Positions 1 to 11,736 of a stretch of DNA of 64,000 nt are shown here, one piece after another; the first letter of the stretch is position 1; every line of letters starts with the position of its first letter. The notes beneath the pieces were generated by a model. The model searched no databases. It had not been told where the DNA came from and saw nothing but the letters and a program-made list of their open reading frames with translations. The stretch lies in the NCBI GenBank assembly GCA_910589415.1, contig OU342637.1, forward strand, positions 39,028,162 to 39,092,161. Reading direction: 5' to 3'. The translations under genes and the position numbers were made by a program. This DNA is from Malachius bipustulatus (taxonomy: Eukaryota > Arthropoda > Insecta > Coleoptera > Melyridae).

Positions 1-1826
1 TTTCATACTCAACTTTTGTTTTTCTTATGGCCGCGGTATTGCTTTTAAATGTTTTGGGAGACCGAAAAAAAATTAACTTTGATTGTTTTTTTTTAGAAAA
101 AATGAATTGTCAAAAAAGCGAATGTCAACGAAAAATTAAAGAACCGCAATACAAGCATATGAATAAATTTGTATGGTAGATTGAGTAAAACTTAAAAATT
201 TTGAAGAGAAGACGATCTGGAATACTTAATCAAAGGTGATGTGTCTAGAAAATAATATCAAAGAAAAATTTAGTGAATATGTCAGTGAAGGGGTAAAATA
301 TTACTTACTTAAGGAAGGTATTCAGCCATCATTGACGTCATCTCATTGCCCTTATTGTCCCGAATAATGCGGTGTGGCTTAATATTCCAGTAAAATTAGG
401 ATTTGAAAATGCAATCAAATTTCAAATCAAAGAAACAAAAGTGGAAAAACAGAATTATGTGTGAGTGTTGGGTGGTTGATGGTGAGTCTAAATCCAAAAA
501 TGCGACCTTCTACGTCTTTTGGAAAAGTCGTCAACTTTTTATCAAAAAATACGTGATAACTCACCTACGACTTTACTGAGAAAGAATTTTCTATAAATTT
601 GCATCTCTGCAATGTTCTCATATTTGAAATAGTTAATCACCTACTTACAGATGCTTATACATCGGTACGGAAACTGTGTGCAGTCACTAACTGACATTTC
701 CAAAAAGTTATTTCAGAGCAGCGGCAAGCAGAAATTTTCGTTGCGAGAAAAATTTTCCGCTCGCCGCTTCTCCGAAATTGCTTTTATTAATGCTGTCAGT
801 TGTTACTGCAGACAATTTCCGGTTCTGGTGGATTTTAGGAAAATTTCTATATAGGAAGGAAGCTTACCTTAAAACAAGTCGATTTAAGCAAAAAAAATTG
901 CGGATCCTTCGTACAATTTTGAAACAAACGAATTTTTAACTCGATTTTTTCATTTCATCAGCAGTTTTCTCGCTCCATTACTTCCAGTTTTGTGCGTACT
1001 AGGAGTGCTTTCACCTATCTAGTAAGATTAATAAAGGTTTTACGAAAGCATATATACCAGTTTTATGTTTTAATTCAGTCAAAAAATTATTAAAACAAGG
1101 AATTCTAAAAGTGCGGTGTTTTCGATTTTGTTCTATTATGATAAGTACTTGAAATTTTATAACCTCACTGTAAACGAAAAATGAAAATTAAACTTAATAA
1201 ATAAATTAATTAATTCATTCATTCTTCTTTACAGCATGTCAACTGACTAGCTGAAAGATGTTTGTGCGCTGTTGCCATGTTATTTTTATTGAATTTTACC
1301 ATATTTTAAAAGATAACCAAACTATCTTTCGAAAGTTTTTTGACTTATCTGTCTACTATTTTAAATGTAGGTAACTAGTGGGAATTTATTACACTTATTT
1401 ATCCAATTTCTATTTTGTTATTTAATGATGATGAAAAACAAAACTCTTTTTATTGCAAAAGATAGGTACTTTTTTGGAATGGGGGAGCTTTTTTTATTTG
1501 TTTTGTAGAAAAAAAATTTAAAAATAATTGTTTAAAAAAAAATTCCATTTTTTTCCATTTTTCTTCCAAAACTTTTTTCATTTGATTTTCTCAAGTCATG
1601 GATCAAATTGTTTCGTTTGCCTACGGAAATAAAAATTTTCAGCAGTTGCCTACAGTCGACTATAAAAGATATTCGCGTCGCATTAACGGACAAGTCAGGA
1701 CATACCGCGCTTACAATAATTATTATTGATGGCAAAATACGGCAATCTTTTGTAGCGATGGATTTTTTTTGGAGTCGATGCAATCGCGTCCATTCAAAAT
1801 AAACAGGTTCAAGTGAATCCACACAT
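1..1826. other. AT-rich region, no gene recognised
   Basis: I see no convincing coding sequence here. Open frames are short, low in complexity and overlap on both strands. The first 50 bases (an ACTCAACTTTTGTTTTTCTT segment followed by TATGG) resemble a segment at about 12,067-12,118, so the window probably opens inside a dispersed repeat. A segment near 850-890 (GAAGCTTACCTTAAAAC) resembles the arm of the inverted-repeat element at 13.1 kb, which suggests another decayed copy. No promoter or terminator can be supported. Confidence 0.4.
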
Positions 1827-2305
1827 CAACTGTCTATTGAAAAACAACTTTGATGCGAAAAGTTCGGGTCTTTCGGTCGGGCCAGGTATAATCTCCGTTT
1901 AACACGTTCCGGTGTCATCAGGCCCAGTGAGGAGGGATCGCGTGAGGATAGGACGGAAAAACGATGCGTGCCGCGCTAGCGGCACGCAGGTGGGCTGCAT
2001 TAGCGGCCACGATGCCGCGCATGCCGGGCCAGCTAACGGGGTCCACCAATGGTCGCTTGCGGCCTTTTTTATTGTTTATGCAATCCTGGAATCCACAGTA
2101 CCAACTGTCTATTGAAAAACAACTTTGATGCGAAAAGTTCGGGTCTTTCGGTCGGGCCAGGTATAATCTCCCTTTAGTACGTTGTCATCAGGCCAAGTGA
2201 GTAGGGATCGCGTGAGGGCGGGGCGGAGACACGATGCGTTCCGCGCTAGCGGCACGCACGTGGGCCGCCATTGCGGCCCAGCCATTTTTATGTTTTTTAT
2301 GCAGT
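1827..2305. repeat. Two-copy tandem repeat, 275-bp period, GC-rich
   Basis: The string CAACTGTCTATTGAAAAACA begins at 1,827 and again at 2,102, giving a 275-bp period. Both copies continue through a shared AAGTTCGGGTCTTTCGGTCG block, a GATCGCGTGAGG block and a GCTAGCGGCACGCA block, then end in an AT-rich tail. The copies differ by scattered substitutions and small gaps; the second is shorter. The repeat is far richer in GC than its surroundings. I do not recognise the family. It could be a short satellite, a SINE dimer or a duplicated LINE UTR. Confidence 0.75.
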
Positions 2306-4043
2306 CTTGGAATTGGAAATCTTCATTCACTTGCTCACTCGTTGTGTATGAATAGTTTTTTTTCCAAACGCGAAGAAAAAATCGAAACTGCGACTTTTTA
2401 AGCGTCAAAATTGGAAAATAGCGAGCAAAAATCGGACATTTTGATAGAGTCGTAGCCCCGCCATTTTTGAAATTTAAGCGACCAAAATTGATAATTCCGA
2501 CAAAGCAACTCTCTCACTAGCTCGCAAAAATGATTCCCCTGATCCCCGAGTCCCGGTGTCCGAAAATCGCGAAGATGCCAATAAACGCCAATCGGCCCAT
2601 AATGTACCTAGTTGACCACCTCTGGAAATTTCTCCTTATCCTTTTCGCATGTCCCAATTTGTAAGTTGACATTATATTTTTGAATAGATATTTTTAGAGC
2701 AAATTTCACAAAATAATGTTTCTCACTAATTGAGCTTACGATATACGAACCGATTTTATTGAATAATGAGGATGGGCAGAAAGTGACCTAATTAGTCAGG
2801 TTATTGGTCATTGTTAGGTTTTTTTACCTGAACTTTCAAGAAAATAGAAAAAGCAAGCACTGAGAAAAGAAAAAGTATTTAAAAAATCGCTATTTGGCGA
2901 CCCCTCGAAACGAAAGTAATCCTTGCCTTGAACTTCTCTTACGTGACTCATTTGTAGCTTGATGTATTTTGGAATAGAAACTTATCGAATTTTATTCACA
3001 CATTGACAAACCATTACAAAAATTACACCAAATATTGTTACATCACAAAATGTAAGTAATAAAAATAAATATGGCAACATTGCACAACCATAATATGTTT
3101 ATTGATTCTAGAAATCTGTCAATTTAGCGAATTTAATGGAAATTGAACTGTCATTTTTGGTAAATTTTATGATACTTTAAGCTTATTTTTCTCAATATTT
3201 TATGTATCTTCCGCAAATTTTTTTCAAGATATCGTCAATACTGGTCATAACTTAACGTTTTATGTAAAAATTTTCCCAAAAATTCGAAGTGAGTTATAAT
3301 CCACCATCCACAATTTCCATACTAATGAGTTTTGTCAATTTCCCGAGAATATGAACCATATACAGGATGATCGATTTCAATCCCCCAATTCCTGAAGGAG
3401 ATGCTTTGGAGGGGCACATTGTTTGGATACAAAAATCACCTCACACCTACCCCATCGCAAAGCGCGCGGTGAGGGTGACTCTCAAATTTTCATAGATTCC
3501 TGAGTCAGACGATGACTCATTTGGAATTGACATAACGCCAGATATCAAAGCCTCCTCAGTTTCATTCCTTTCTCCTGCCTGTTGGAATTATTTGGATGTT
3601 TATAAAATGGAATTGCTTCACGTTGTAAATGGGTGTAATAGTGTCAATAAGTCGTGGACAGAGTTTTAGTCTTTTGAAGTAATATGGCGTGATCCTCTGA
3701 AGCACGATGTTCTTGGCGACAACTAACTTGTCTCTCTGGCCCAGGCGGCGGTTTCTCTTTTGTTCAGTTATACGGGAGTGGGAACATCGCTTGCGCACAG
3801 GCAACCGCTGATGATGTCTACCACAGCTGTAGACGAAACGCTCGGAGCAAACCACGTCAGAACAGCCAGGGAATCAATAATTATGATTTCAATGAACTAA
3901 AATATTTAAAATCTCCTAGCTGTTTAAATTATACTGGAGGTATCGAGAAATTTCTCATTTTAAATAGATTGAGAGAACGAAAGGTCAAACGGAAAGTCAA
4001 ACAGAAGCTGCCTATTAAAATACAATAATTATTCAATTATATG
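2306..4043. other. Unassigned AT-rich stretch
   Basis: No gene is recognised. A TATACAGGATGATCGATT segment near 3,360 resembles the end of a CAGGGTG-type transposon with a TA in front, but I find no matching inverted end, so it is at most one end of a decayed element. A frame at 3,562-3,855 on the minus strand has no recognisable domain. Confidence 0.35.
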
Positions 4044-4045
4044 TA

Positions 4046-4896
4046 CCGAGTGGTCCATCACTTATGTCCACCCCCGAAATAGAGGTTAATTTTAAAGATA
4101 AAAAATTGAAACTTTGAGGATTTGTGTAAATAATATATGACCACATAATGGCATAATCAGATTAATTTTTTTTTTTTAGTTGAGCCATCAGCGATATAAA
4201 ACTGTAATTTGGTGTTAATGTGACCAAAATAAATTCGATTTTTCCTTAATACACCGATAGAAATCGAATAATAAACTCAAAATCAATGAAAATAAATATC
4301 AAAAACCTAATTACAAGCCTTTAATTAAAAAATAAAATACTTAAAATATGGAAATGACAGGTAAAATGATTGATATATGGTAGAGCAATAAAACTGACAA
4401 ATCTAATGAGGGTAGGTACCTACCATAAATAATCTTCAAAGCAGTGAGAAGAATGTGCCATTGAACTCGAATGGGGCTTCTTTTATTAATGTTTACTTAG
4501 GATATGTTTACTTAACATTTGTGCTATACCAGCCCTTCAAAATCCTGATAGTTTTATTTTTTCCGTAAATCAATCATTCTAGCTGTCATTTCCATATTTT
4601 AAGTATTTTATTTAATTAAAGGCTTGTAATTAGTTTTTTGATATTTCTTTTAAGTGATTTTGATTTTTTAAATTGATTTCTATCGATGTATTAAAGAAAA
4701 ATCGAATTTATTTTGGTCACATTAACACCAAATTACAGTTTTTTTATCGCTGATGGCTCAACTAAAAAAAAATTAATTAATCTGATTATGTCATTATGTG
4801 GTCCTATATTAATTACACAAATCCTCAAAGTTTCAATTTTTTATCTTTAAAATTAACCTCTATTTCGGGGGTGGACATAAGTGATGGACCACCCGG
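4046..4896. mobile_element. Palindromic MITE, mariner-like, TA target duplication
   Basis: The two ends are inverted copies of each other for about 300 bp per side: CCGAGTGGTCCATCACTTAT at the left and the reverse complement of CCGGGTGGTCCATCACTTAT at the right. Both ends are flanked by TA (4,044-4,045 and 4,897-4,898), the usual target of Tc1/mariner transposons. The arms contain AT-rich runs and the middle (about 4,370-4,560) is not inverted. I see no transposase frame, so this is a non-autonomous element of about 851 bp. Assignment to the mariner clan rests on the TA duplication and on the C(A/C)GGGTG-like end it shares with elements at 13.9, 21.3, 52.2, 58.3 and 59.5 kb. Confidence 0.8.
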
Positions 4897-4898
4897 TA

Positions 4899-7800
4899 TA
4901 TTGGAGTTGCAAGAAACAAGACTAGGCATATCTCTCTGTGGACCACCGTAGCAGAAATGAATACTTTGTTCGAAGCTTGGAAGCATGCAACATTTCATAA
5001 AGATATTTTGAATAATAATTTTATTTGCATGTGGAGAAAATCGGAATATTCGAAGATTGCCGTAAGTTGATCACAGATAAGATTATTTTGGAACAGAAAT
5101 CCAAAGACAGAAAAAAGACAAATTTTTATTGAAAGCAGTTGAAATTAAAGATTTGGTATTGGTACCGACAAGGGGTGTTGAAAGTAAAGCCATCTAAATG
5201 CACCAACATTGACATCTAGTATCGAACAGAAGAAGAAGAATAACAAAGAATAATAATAAGAATAAAGAAAATAATTGAAATCTTTTAATATTATTCATTT
5301 TATGGATGTACTTAGGTTATCAGAAAAGTAATATTTTAATAAAAATAAAATAATATACATTATGTTGAAACGATTGCCCATTTACACGTGAGAAATTTTT
5401 GTCAGTAGAATAGTTCAGTGTTTTGCATTTTTCCACAATTTCCGATTTCATGTTTGTTATAAGAAAAGTGATGTGAAATGGTTAAGATAACAGTTATTTC
5501 CTAATTAATTTAGACAGATAGTAATCAAAAGTGCAACATGCACGTTTTAGTATTATTATTATTGTTGTCACCAATGAGAATTCTTCATCACTGTGCCTTA
5601 GCAGTTATAACGGACATGTCGATTTAAATGAGAACAAGTCTTGTGTTATCAAAGTGTTCTGTAATGTTATTTATATGGAGGAATGTTTGCAGTAAGAGGC
5701 ACATGTCGGCTGTGACAATGTGTAAATGTTTAATTCTGTCTCAGGATGGGAACAAGCAGGAATAAACGGAATATCAAATAGGTTCACTAGCATAACATGC
5801 CAGACAACTTGCTGTATCTTGATACTTTCGATCAAATATTCACTGAAAGGTCTCACTTTATTTATTCTGAAGACATAGCATGAAATGCCATCGAATATTT
5901 TCTGGCTACTTAAAAATAATCAACTTTATATTGTGATAATGGTATAGAAGTAATTATTGTTTATTTATGATAAGTTTACCTATTAATAGTTTGAGTTAAA
6001 TTAAATAAATGGTTATGATAGTTTCTATTTTTGGTTTAGAAAAACACTTTACCTTATGAAGTAAATAATAATATTTACATAAAAAGTGTAGTGGAATGCT
6101 CGCTAATTCCTAAACCACAAATCATAAGTGTGAAAAGGATGAATGGACGAGACTCCAAGGATAGAAGTGCACTACATAATTGTTCCGACTGCTACAGAAA
6201 TTCATATGACGTCAAGTAGATTGCCTTTTAGAAAAGTGCCACCTAATAGAGTGCCACTGCGGGTCGAGGTATTATTATGTTCCACATTATGTTATCCAGT
6301 GCCAGGGTTGCTTACTGTATGGAAACATATAAAAGCATTGCAACTCTAGGCGCGAAAACTGCGACTATAATGCACTTCACATAGTGGAATATCAATCACA
6401 ATGCATTTAGGTTAGAATTCACTGAAATTCTAACCAACACTGCTCCATTGATAAACAGTGTATAGAATGTGATAACTAAACTTTAAGACAGGTAATGGCA
6501 ACAATTTATCATTTTACGACGCATGAATTTTTTCAGCATCTACTTCCCCTGAGAACCAATATTCGCCCGAATTTCTGGATCCAGCTGCTGGATGTATTCC
6601 CTCCCCAAGCCATTCACAATAATCGGAGACCAAAACTCCTATCACCTCATATACATATAAACATCCTCCTTCCACTTAGTAAACGGAGTTCCTTGACCGA
6701 TAATCTGACCAAAAGAGTCTTGCTAGGTTTTACCAGATTTTTATGCTGATCAATCTAAATAATTCAACCAAATTGAAAAAACTTAATTTAATTGGAGGTA
6801 ACTTATCTTGGGAATAAGTTGGATACATCGTTGAACTACAATCAACTTTAGAAAAATTGAAACAAAAATTTTAAACCAGAATCAACTTACTTTGCAAATT
6901 AGCTGATACAACTTGGGGAGCCAATGCCAAGCCAAAACCTTATCGATGGGTACAGGACATATTTGGGTGACAAATTCAAGCATCAGATTTAAGGTACCCA
7001 GCTACCCATTTGCTTATCATCATAGGGAATATACATCGATACATCCTTCGAAAGCTAGTTGAATTATATTTATACTTTTTGTACCCAGTCAGGTAAAGGC
7101 GTCTCCTGCATCAACCTTAGCAGATAAAGTGACGCTTTAATGCCATTTATAGAGTAGTAAAAGTGTATTTTATGTGACATTGGAAGAAAATTTTTTTAAT
7201 GGCTAAAGATACCGTGAAACGGCTCCCTATCATATCCTGTTGTATAATTGAAATTATTATAAAGCGTAAGCGAAAATCTGATAATTTTCATCATACTGTA
7301 TAAAAATTTAAACAACATGTAAGTAGTAGGATACTTCATGAAAATTTATGATACTTATGTAAGATTTAAATGTCGTGAGCCGTTATCGTTATTTGTAGTT
7401 TGAAAATTGGTATTTTCGCTATTTTATAACTCATAAGTTACCTACTCAATTTAAACTCTAGAAGATATTTTCATTCAACGGTGATGAGCATTACCAAAAT
7501 TTCAAATCGTTACGGTTCTCCGTTCTCCAAATATTTCGAGTGTGCCTTCTCAATCAATCACTCTGTGTAGGTGACAAATTTACACTACATATCACAGGTG
7601 ACAAAATGTATAGTTTCATTTAAACACTTCTTCTATTGTCGATCAGATTATTAAAACTATTTTCCTTAATGGGCACCCTCCAAGGATGTAAAGGTTCACT
7701 TTAATGTCAGATCGAAAATTCTAAGAAGTGATTTAACAAGTAGTGTATGAATTCTTGCAAGTAAATAGGTTTTTGGCATCAAAAATATCTGCACTTCAGA

Positions 7801-8935
7801 CACACTCGAACTGAATAAAATTACCATACCTACTTAGTTGATATGTAAACAAAGTGCATTTGGCGACGAACGGAGCTCGCTTTACCGTAAATCCGAAACG
7901 GACTGTGTATTTAGTATACAGAGTGGTATCAACATTTGAACGCCAAATAAAGTTTAAATCATTTATTATTTTTAGTTTCACTCTTCTTGATCTCAAAAGA
8001 GTTGAAAATATTTCCAAGAGAAGCTTAGGTATTTTATTATCAACATTAGTAAAAAAAACCGTAAATTTTGTATCTAGGCTGTCAATTATTATCAAAATCT
8101 ATGAGAACAGCTATAGGCGATCTGAAAAGCAATCTTCGTGACATCGCTGTGATGCATTGGTCTTTCGTAAAAAGCCGGTAACAAGCACGCTGTTATCACG
8201 AGTGCAAGACGATTGTTGACGATAGTGATGGACAATTTTGCCAATGTGAATGTTTAACGGTATAACGTATACACTCAGTACAACAATTTGCGTAATTATT
8301 TGCATACTTATTTGGCGAATACGACAGAAATATCCAATAATGAGCTGCTGTGCCGTTTCATATCCGAAGTTCATATAAGAATATATAGCTTAGGCCAGGA
8401 CATTCAGAGTCTGTGTGTAAATAATTATTCTTGAGTATATATCTTCTAAAAACATTCTTATACTTAATACTTAAGTGTAGTATAATTATTATTGTCTTTT
8501 TAAATTTCAGATTGATTTTAGAATGATGTTTTATTAACATCCATTGCCTTACTCCACATGTTACAAATTGGTTATAAAATTAGAGACCTCATAGATGCCT
8601 TCAAACCGAATGCTTCAACTTGATGTCAAAACCTCATCCTTATGTCTGCAGGTCGTTTTTCTCCACATAATTGGCATTACGGCATTCTACATAACTTATA
8701 ATTCAAAATCGGTAATGAATGCAGTTCATACATTTCTTAAGTAAAAATACAACGTGGCAACGAAACTTCCTTTTTTCAAAACGCAATTAAATCCATTCTA
8801 TGAATCAATTTTTTTTATATTTTTACATGTAATGTATTTACCTAGATACATATCTAAAGTTTTATTTAACACAATTTTGAAAATCGTACTATTATACATA
8901 CACCGAAGAAGCCGATTTCTGGCGTTTGTCATGAC
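4899..8935. other. 4-kb AT-rich region without recognised genes
   Basis: I found no conserved domain in this stretch. The open frames at 7.8-8.4 kb lie on both strands over the same bases and carry no motif. Neither the 6.1-6.8 kb frames nor the 5.67-5.86 kb frame resembles a known protein. No tRNA, tandem array or terminal inverted repeat was convincing by eye. Confidence 0.35.
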
Positions 8936-8939
8936 TCTT

Positions 8940-9560
8940 ACCACAATTTCAGCGGGTGGTGGGCAATTTCTGCCCGGATGACATAAACCTGGGATTTCAA
9001 AAACCTCTCAAAAAATCGCAAGGGGCCAAATCGTGGGAGAAGCCTGACGACTCAAAATCGCCCCTTATCAAGATGAAGTGTTACATGTAGTGCTCTTCAC
9101 CTCAAAGCAGTCATCGATGCCTTTGAAGTTTAAGCCGTGCTGTTGGAATAAAATATCCCCTAAATTTAATTCATCAAATCGTCAAAAAAAATTGCTCCAG
9201 CATGTTTACATACCTGTCTTAATTCACCGTCACTTCGAAATTGTCTCCAAAAAAAAGAGAACCAACAATCCCAGCTGAGAAACTTGCACAGCTTACTGTG
9301 ACTTTGATACAATCCTATAGGGCATTGATGTTAGCCCAGTAGCGCATGTTCTGCCTGTTGACTCATCCACTCAGGTGAAAATGGATTTCATCGCTGAAAA
9401 AACAACAATGTCTCATCTGAAACGTTTTTGGGAAGAGCCTCACATGGATTCCTCCGAGAATTCAAGTCTCTTTCGAAGAGTATTGCCATGAGGATTGAAA
9501 GATTTAAGCTTTCACTGCCTCGATGTTCTCATGTGATCTGATGAGCAAGAGACTCCACTT
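8940..9560 (-). pseudogene. Heavily decayed mariner-like transposase
   Basis: Translating the minus strand in shifting frames gives a recognisable order of transposase motifs. These are FSDEIHFHLSG (first catalytic aspartate, about 9,364-9,405), VNRQNMRYWA, KVTVSCA followed by FSAGIVGSLFF, VTVN and RYVNMLEQFF, then a degenerate second-aspartate region and FLKSQVYV near 8,980. This order is that of the insect mariner-like transposases related to the one at 60.1-61.2 kb in this window, though a different lineage. Many stops and frameshifts interrupt it, so it cannot make a transposase. I could not find intact terminal repeats around it. The family call is by motif recognition; the exact boundaries are approximate. 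Confidence 0.6.
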
Positions 9561-10249
9561 GTTAGTCTTGTTACATTTTGTCTGAGCATAGTATATCACA
9601 ATTTATGTCCTGTCCGGGACAGGGTCCAACGGGGCTATATTAAAAAGCATTGTCGGAAGGCACGTTTGGTAACGATCACAGAGTATAATCTTATCGAAAA
9701 GTAGGTCTCAATGGCAAACGCATAATGCTTCCTGTTTCAACACAAGATGGCATTGCCGGAGAAACAAACAAAACTTTAAAGCTAAGCCTGTCCAATGATT
9801 CCAAGCCCATCCCGCTACGACCCCTACAGATTGAATGGCGCAATTTTCAAAAGAGGCAGTTATGCTGGCGCAGCTTGTATAACCACAAACAGTTAATTCT
9901 AGAAACTGCCATGAACATCTGTTATCATAGACCATCATTGATTATAACTACCATTGTCGACGAATGACTGCAATAGGTATTAAATCTGACGGGACCAGAT
10001 GACCAGAATTTATATGAAAAAAAAAGAGCAGATATTCATAACCCAACTTCCACTTATAATCTACATACAATACAGCATATATCTAATACTCCAATAGTGC
10101 TATCATCGGCAAGTGGAAGTCTAAGGGACTACGTGAGGCAGCAAACGACTATTTCTATCTCTTTCCAGACTACTCGACCCGTTGTGCGCAAGCGTCACCA
10201 GTCTGGTGGGTAGAAATGGTCGAATCAGTTGAATCTGTTGCGCGCTTGT
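9561..10249. other. Unassigned stretch beside transposon relics
   Basis: No coding domain recognised. Two overlapping frames on opposite strands (about 9.7-9.97 kb) have no motif I can name. The stretch is bounded by a decayed transposase on one side and a decayed Gypsy fragment on the other. Confidence 0.3.
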
Positions 10250-10712
10250 AGGCGTGTTCAATGCTCGGACATGCGTGTAGGCGTCGAAGTAAGGAGGTAA
10301 GGAGACCAAGGACGTTTCTAAGTTCATGTTTATTTTTCGGGATTGGTCATTCATCCACTGATTCAAATTTCTGGTAGTCCACTGCCACACGTCTACCAGA
10401 GACTAAATTCCGAAGGTGCTGCACTTCCTTATTTTGGAACCGATTACATTTCATAAGCCTCAGCTGCAGACTAGAACCGCGTAATCGATGGAATACCTCC
10501 TCAAAATTCTTCATGTGGTTTTGAAAGGTCTTTCCTACCACAATAATGTCATCCAGGTATAATACTAGACAAGCATTCCAGGTCAGCCCTTTAATGCCGC
10601 GAAATCTTGCAAATGTAGCCGGGCCATCACATAACCCGAACGGAATCACATTAGTTAAATTATTGGTGGATTTCCCCAGATGCAATATAGATTGTATATA
10701 GCCATAATATGG
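10250..10712 (-). pseudogene. Ty3/Gypsy reverse transcriptase fragment
   Basis: The minus strand encodes the palm of a Ty3/Gypsy reverse transcriptase. Visible motifs are VIPFGLCDGPATFARF, then KGLTW, then LYLDDIIVVGKTF, which holds the catalytic YxDD box, then MKCNRFQNKEVQHLRNLVSG. A degraded continuation (LRNVLGL) lies near 10,290. The fragment has no LTRs, gag or integrase and no start of its own. It is joined in the same open frame to a Jockey-type fragment on its upstream side. It is not a copy of the intact Gypsy element at 29.6-42.4 kb, since the residues around YLDD differ. Confidence 0.8.
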
Positions 10713-11116
10713 CGTTATTATGGCTGTATCATCGGCATACATGCCAATTATGGCTGATATTTCGAGTGGGTCGCTCATATAAATGTTGAACAGGCTTGGG
10801 AAAAGAATGCTATTTTGAGGTACCCCTGTCTATACTGGAGCTGTTGCTGAAACTTTTGATCCCATTTTAATTGAAAATGTTCTGGTTTCAAGAAATGAAA
10901 AAAGAATAGCTGTTATGAATTCTGGTAGATTTAAATGCAGTAGTTTGTATTTAAGACCTTCTAACCAGACTGTATCGAATGCTTGGGCTATGTCTAGAAA
11001 TACGGCGGTTGTGTATTGCTTGTTTTCGAATTATTTTTCTATTACTTCTGTTATCCTGAGTAGTTGTTATTGAGTGGAGTGTCTTTTCCGAAAGCCAAAT
11101 TGGTAAGTTAGTAGCG
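10713..11116 (-). pseudogene. Jockey-type LINE reverse transcriptase fragment
   Basis: On the minus strand the translation reads, with interruptions, QFGFRKRHST, TTAVFLDIAQAFDTVW, FNIYMSDPL and MYADDTAI. These are motifs of the non-LTR reverse transcriptase of the Jockey/R1/I group: the QxGFR block, the first catalytic aspartate in FLDIAQAFD, and the YADD box. Several in-frame stops show that it is dead. The YADD end runs without a stop into a Gypsy reverse transcriptase at about 10,713, so two unrelated retroelement pieces were fused by insertion or deletion. Confidence 0.75.
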
Positions 11117-11141
11117 TATTTGTTTCCGTTAGATGATCTTC

Positions 11142-11311
11142 TAGTGTCCGTATTCATCAAACTTCAAAATATAACTCTGGGATTATATTTTGAATTTTCT
11201 GACAGCTGATTGGTCTAACGCTCAAACACTACGAAAGCTCCGAATTTTAAACCAATCACATGTTCCAAAATATAACCCCAGGGGTTATATTTATTGATGA
11301 ATACGGGCCTA
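11142..11311. mobile_element. Short palindromic MITE, uninterrupted copy
   Basis: This 170-bp element starts with GTCCGTATTCATCAAACTTC and ends with TTGATGAATACGGGCC, so its ends are inverted repeats. TA dinucleotides flank both ends. A CCAAAATATAACCCC segment lies near the right end. A second copy at 13,803-14,657 is split by another transposon exactly inside this segment, so the copy here serves as the empty-site reference. No coding capacity. Confidence 0.8.
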
Positions 11312-11736
11312 GGTCAATTTTAAAATTTATTTAATTTCTAGTGAATTATATTTTTTATACAGCGTGTATCTTGGCTCAGTAATGACAACATCGTCTATAG
11401 ACAAGAGATTAATGACATAATTGCAAAACAATATGCCATTCATTGATGTCGCGCTGTGAGTCAAGGGTGTAAATTGTAGACACGTGCTTCGTCCTAATTG
11501 GGACTCTTAAGTACGACGTATCTTACTAACACACAGTATAACCGTGATCACTTAACCTTAGAGAGAGGAATTAATAAAAATTAATAAAAGATGGGTTCGG
11601 ATTGCGCCATAGAACACCCTAGCACCCTAAACAGCCAAAACGCATGCCAACAACTCCCAGAACTTCAGTGCCACTGCAGTGCAGTATTTTTTAACATCGT
11701 CTATTATTTTAACTGGAACATCTTATACAGGTTTTA
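11312..11736. other. Unassigned, with one possible transposon end
   Basis: A TATACAGCGTGTATCTTGGC segment near 11,356 looks like another CAGGGTG-type end next to TA, but no matching inverted end was found. Otherwise I see only AT-rich unassigned sequence. Confidence 0.3.

Noticed and set aside
7796..8374. Three open frames on both strands that might form a small gene
   Set aside because: They overlap antisense to each other, are AT-driven and have no motif or splice pattern.
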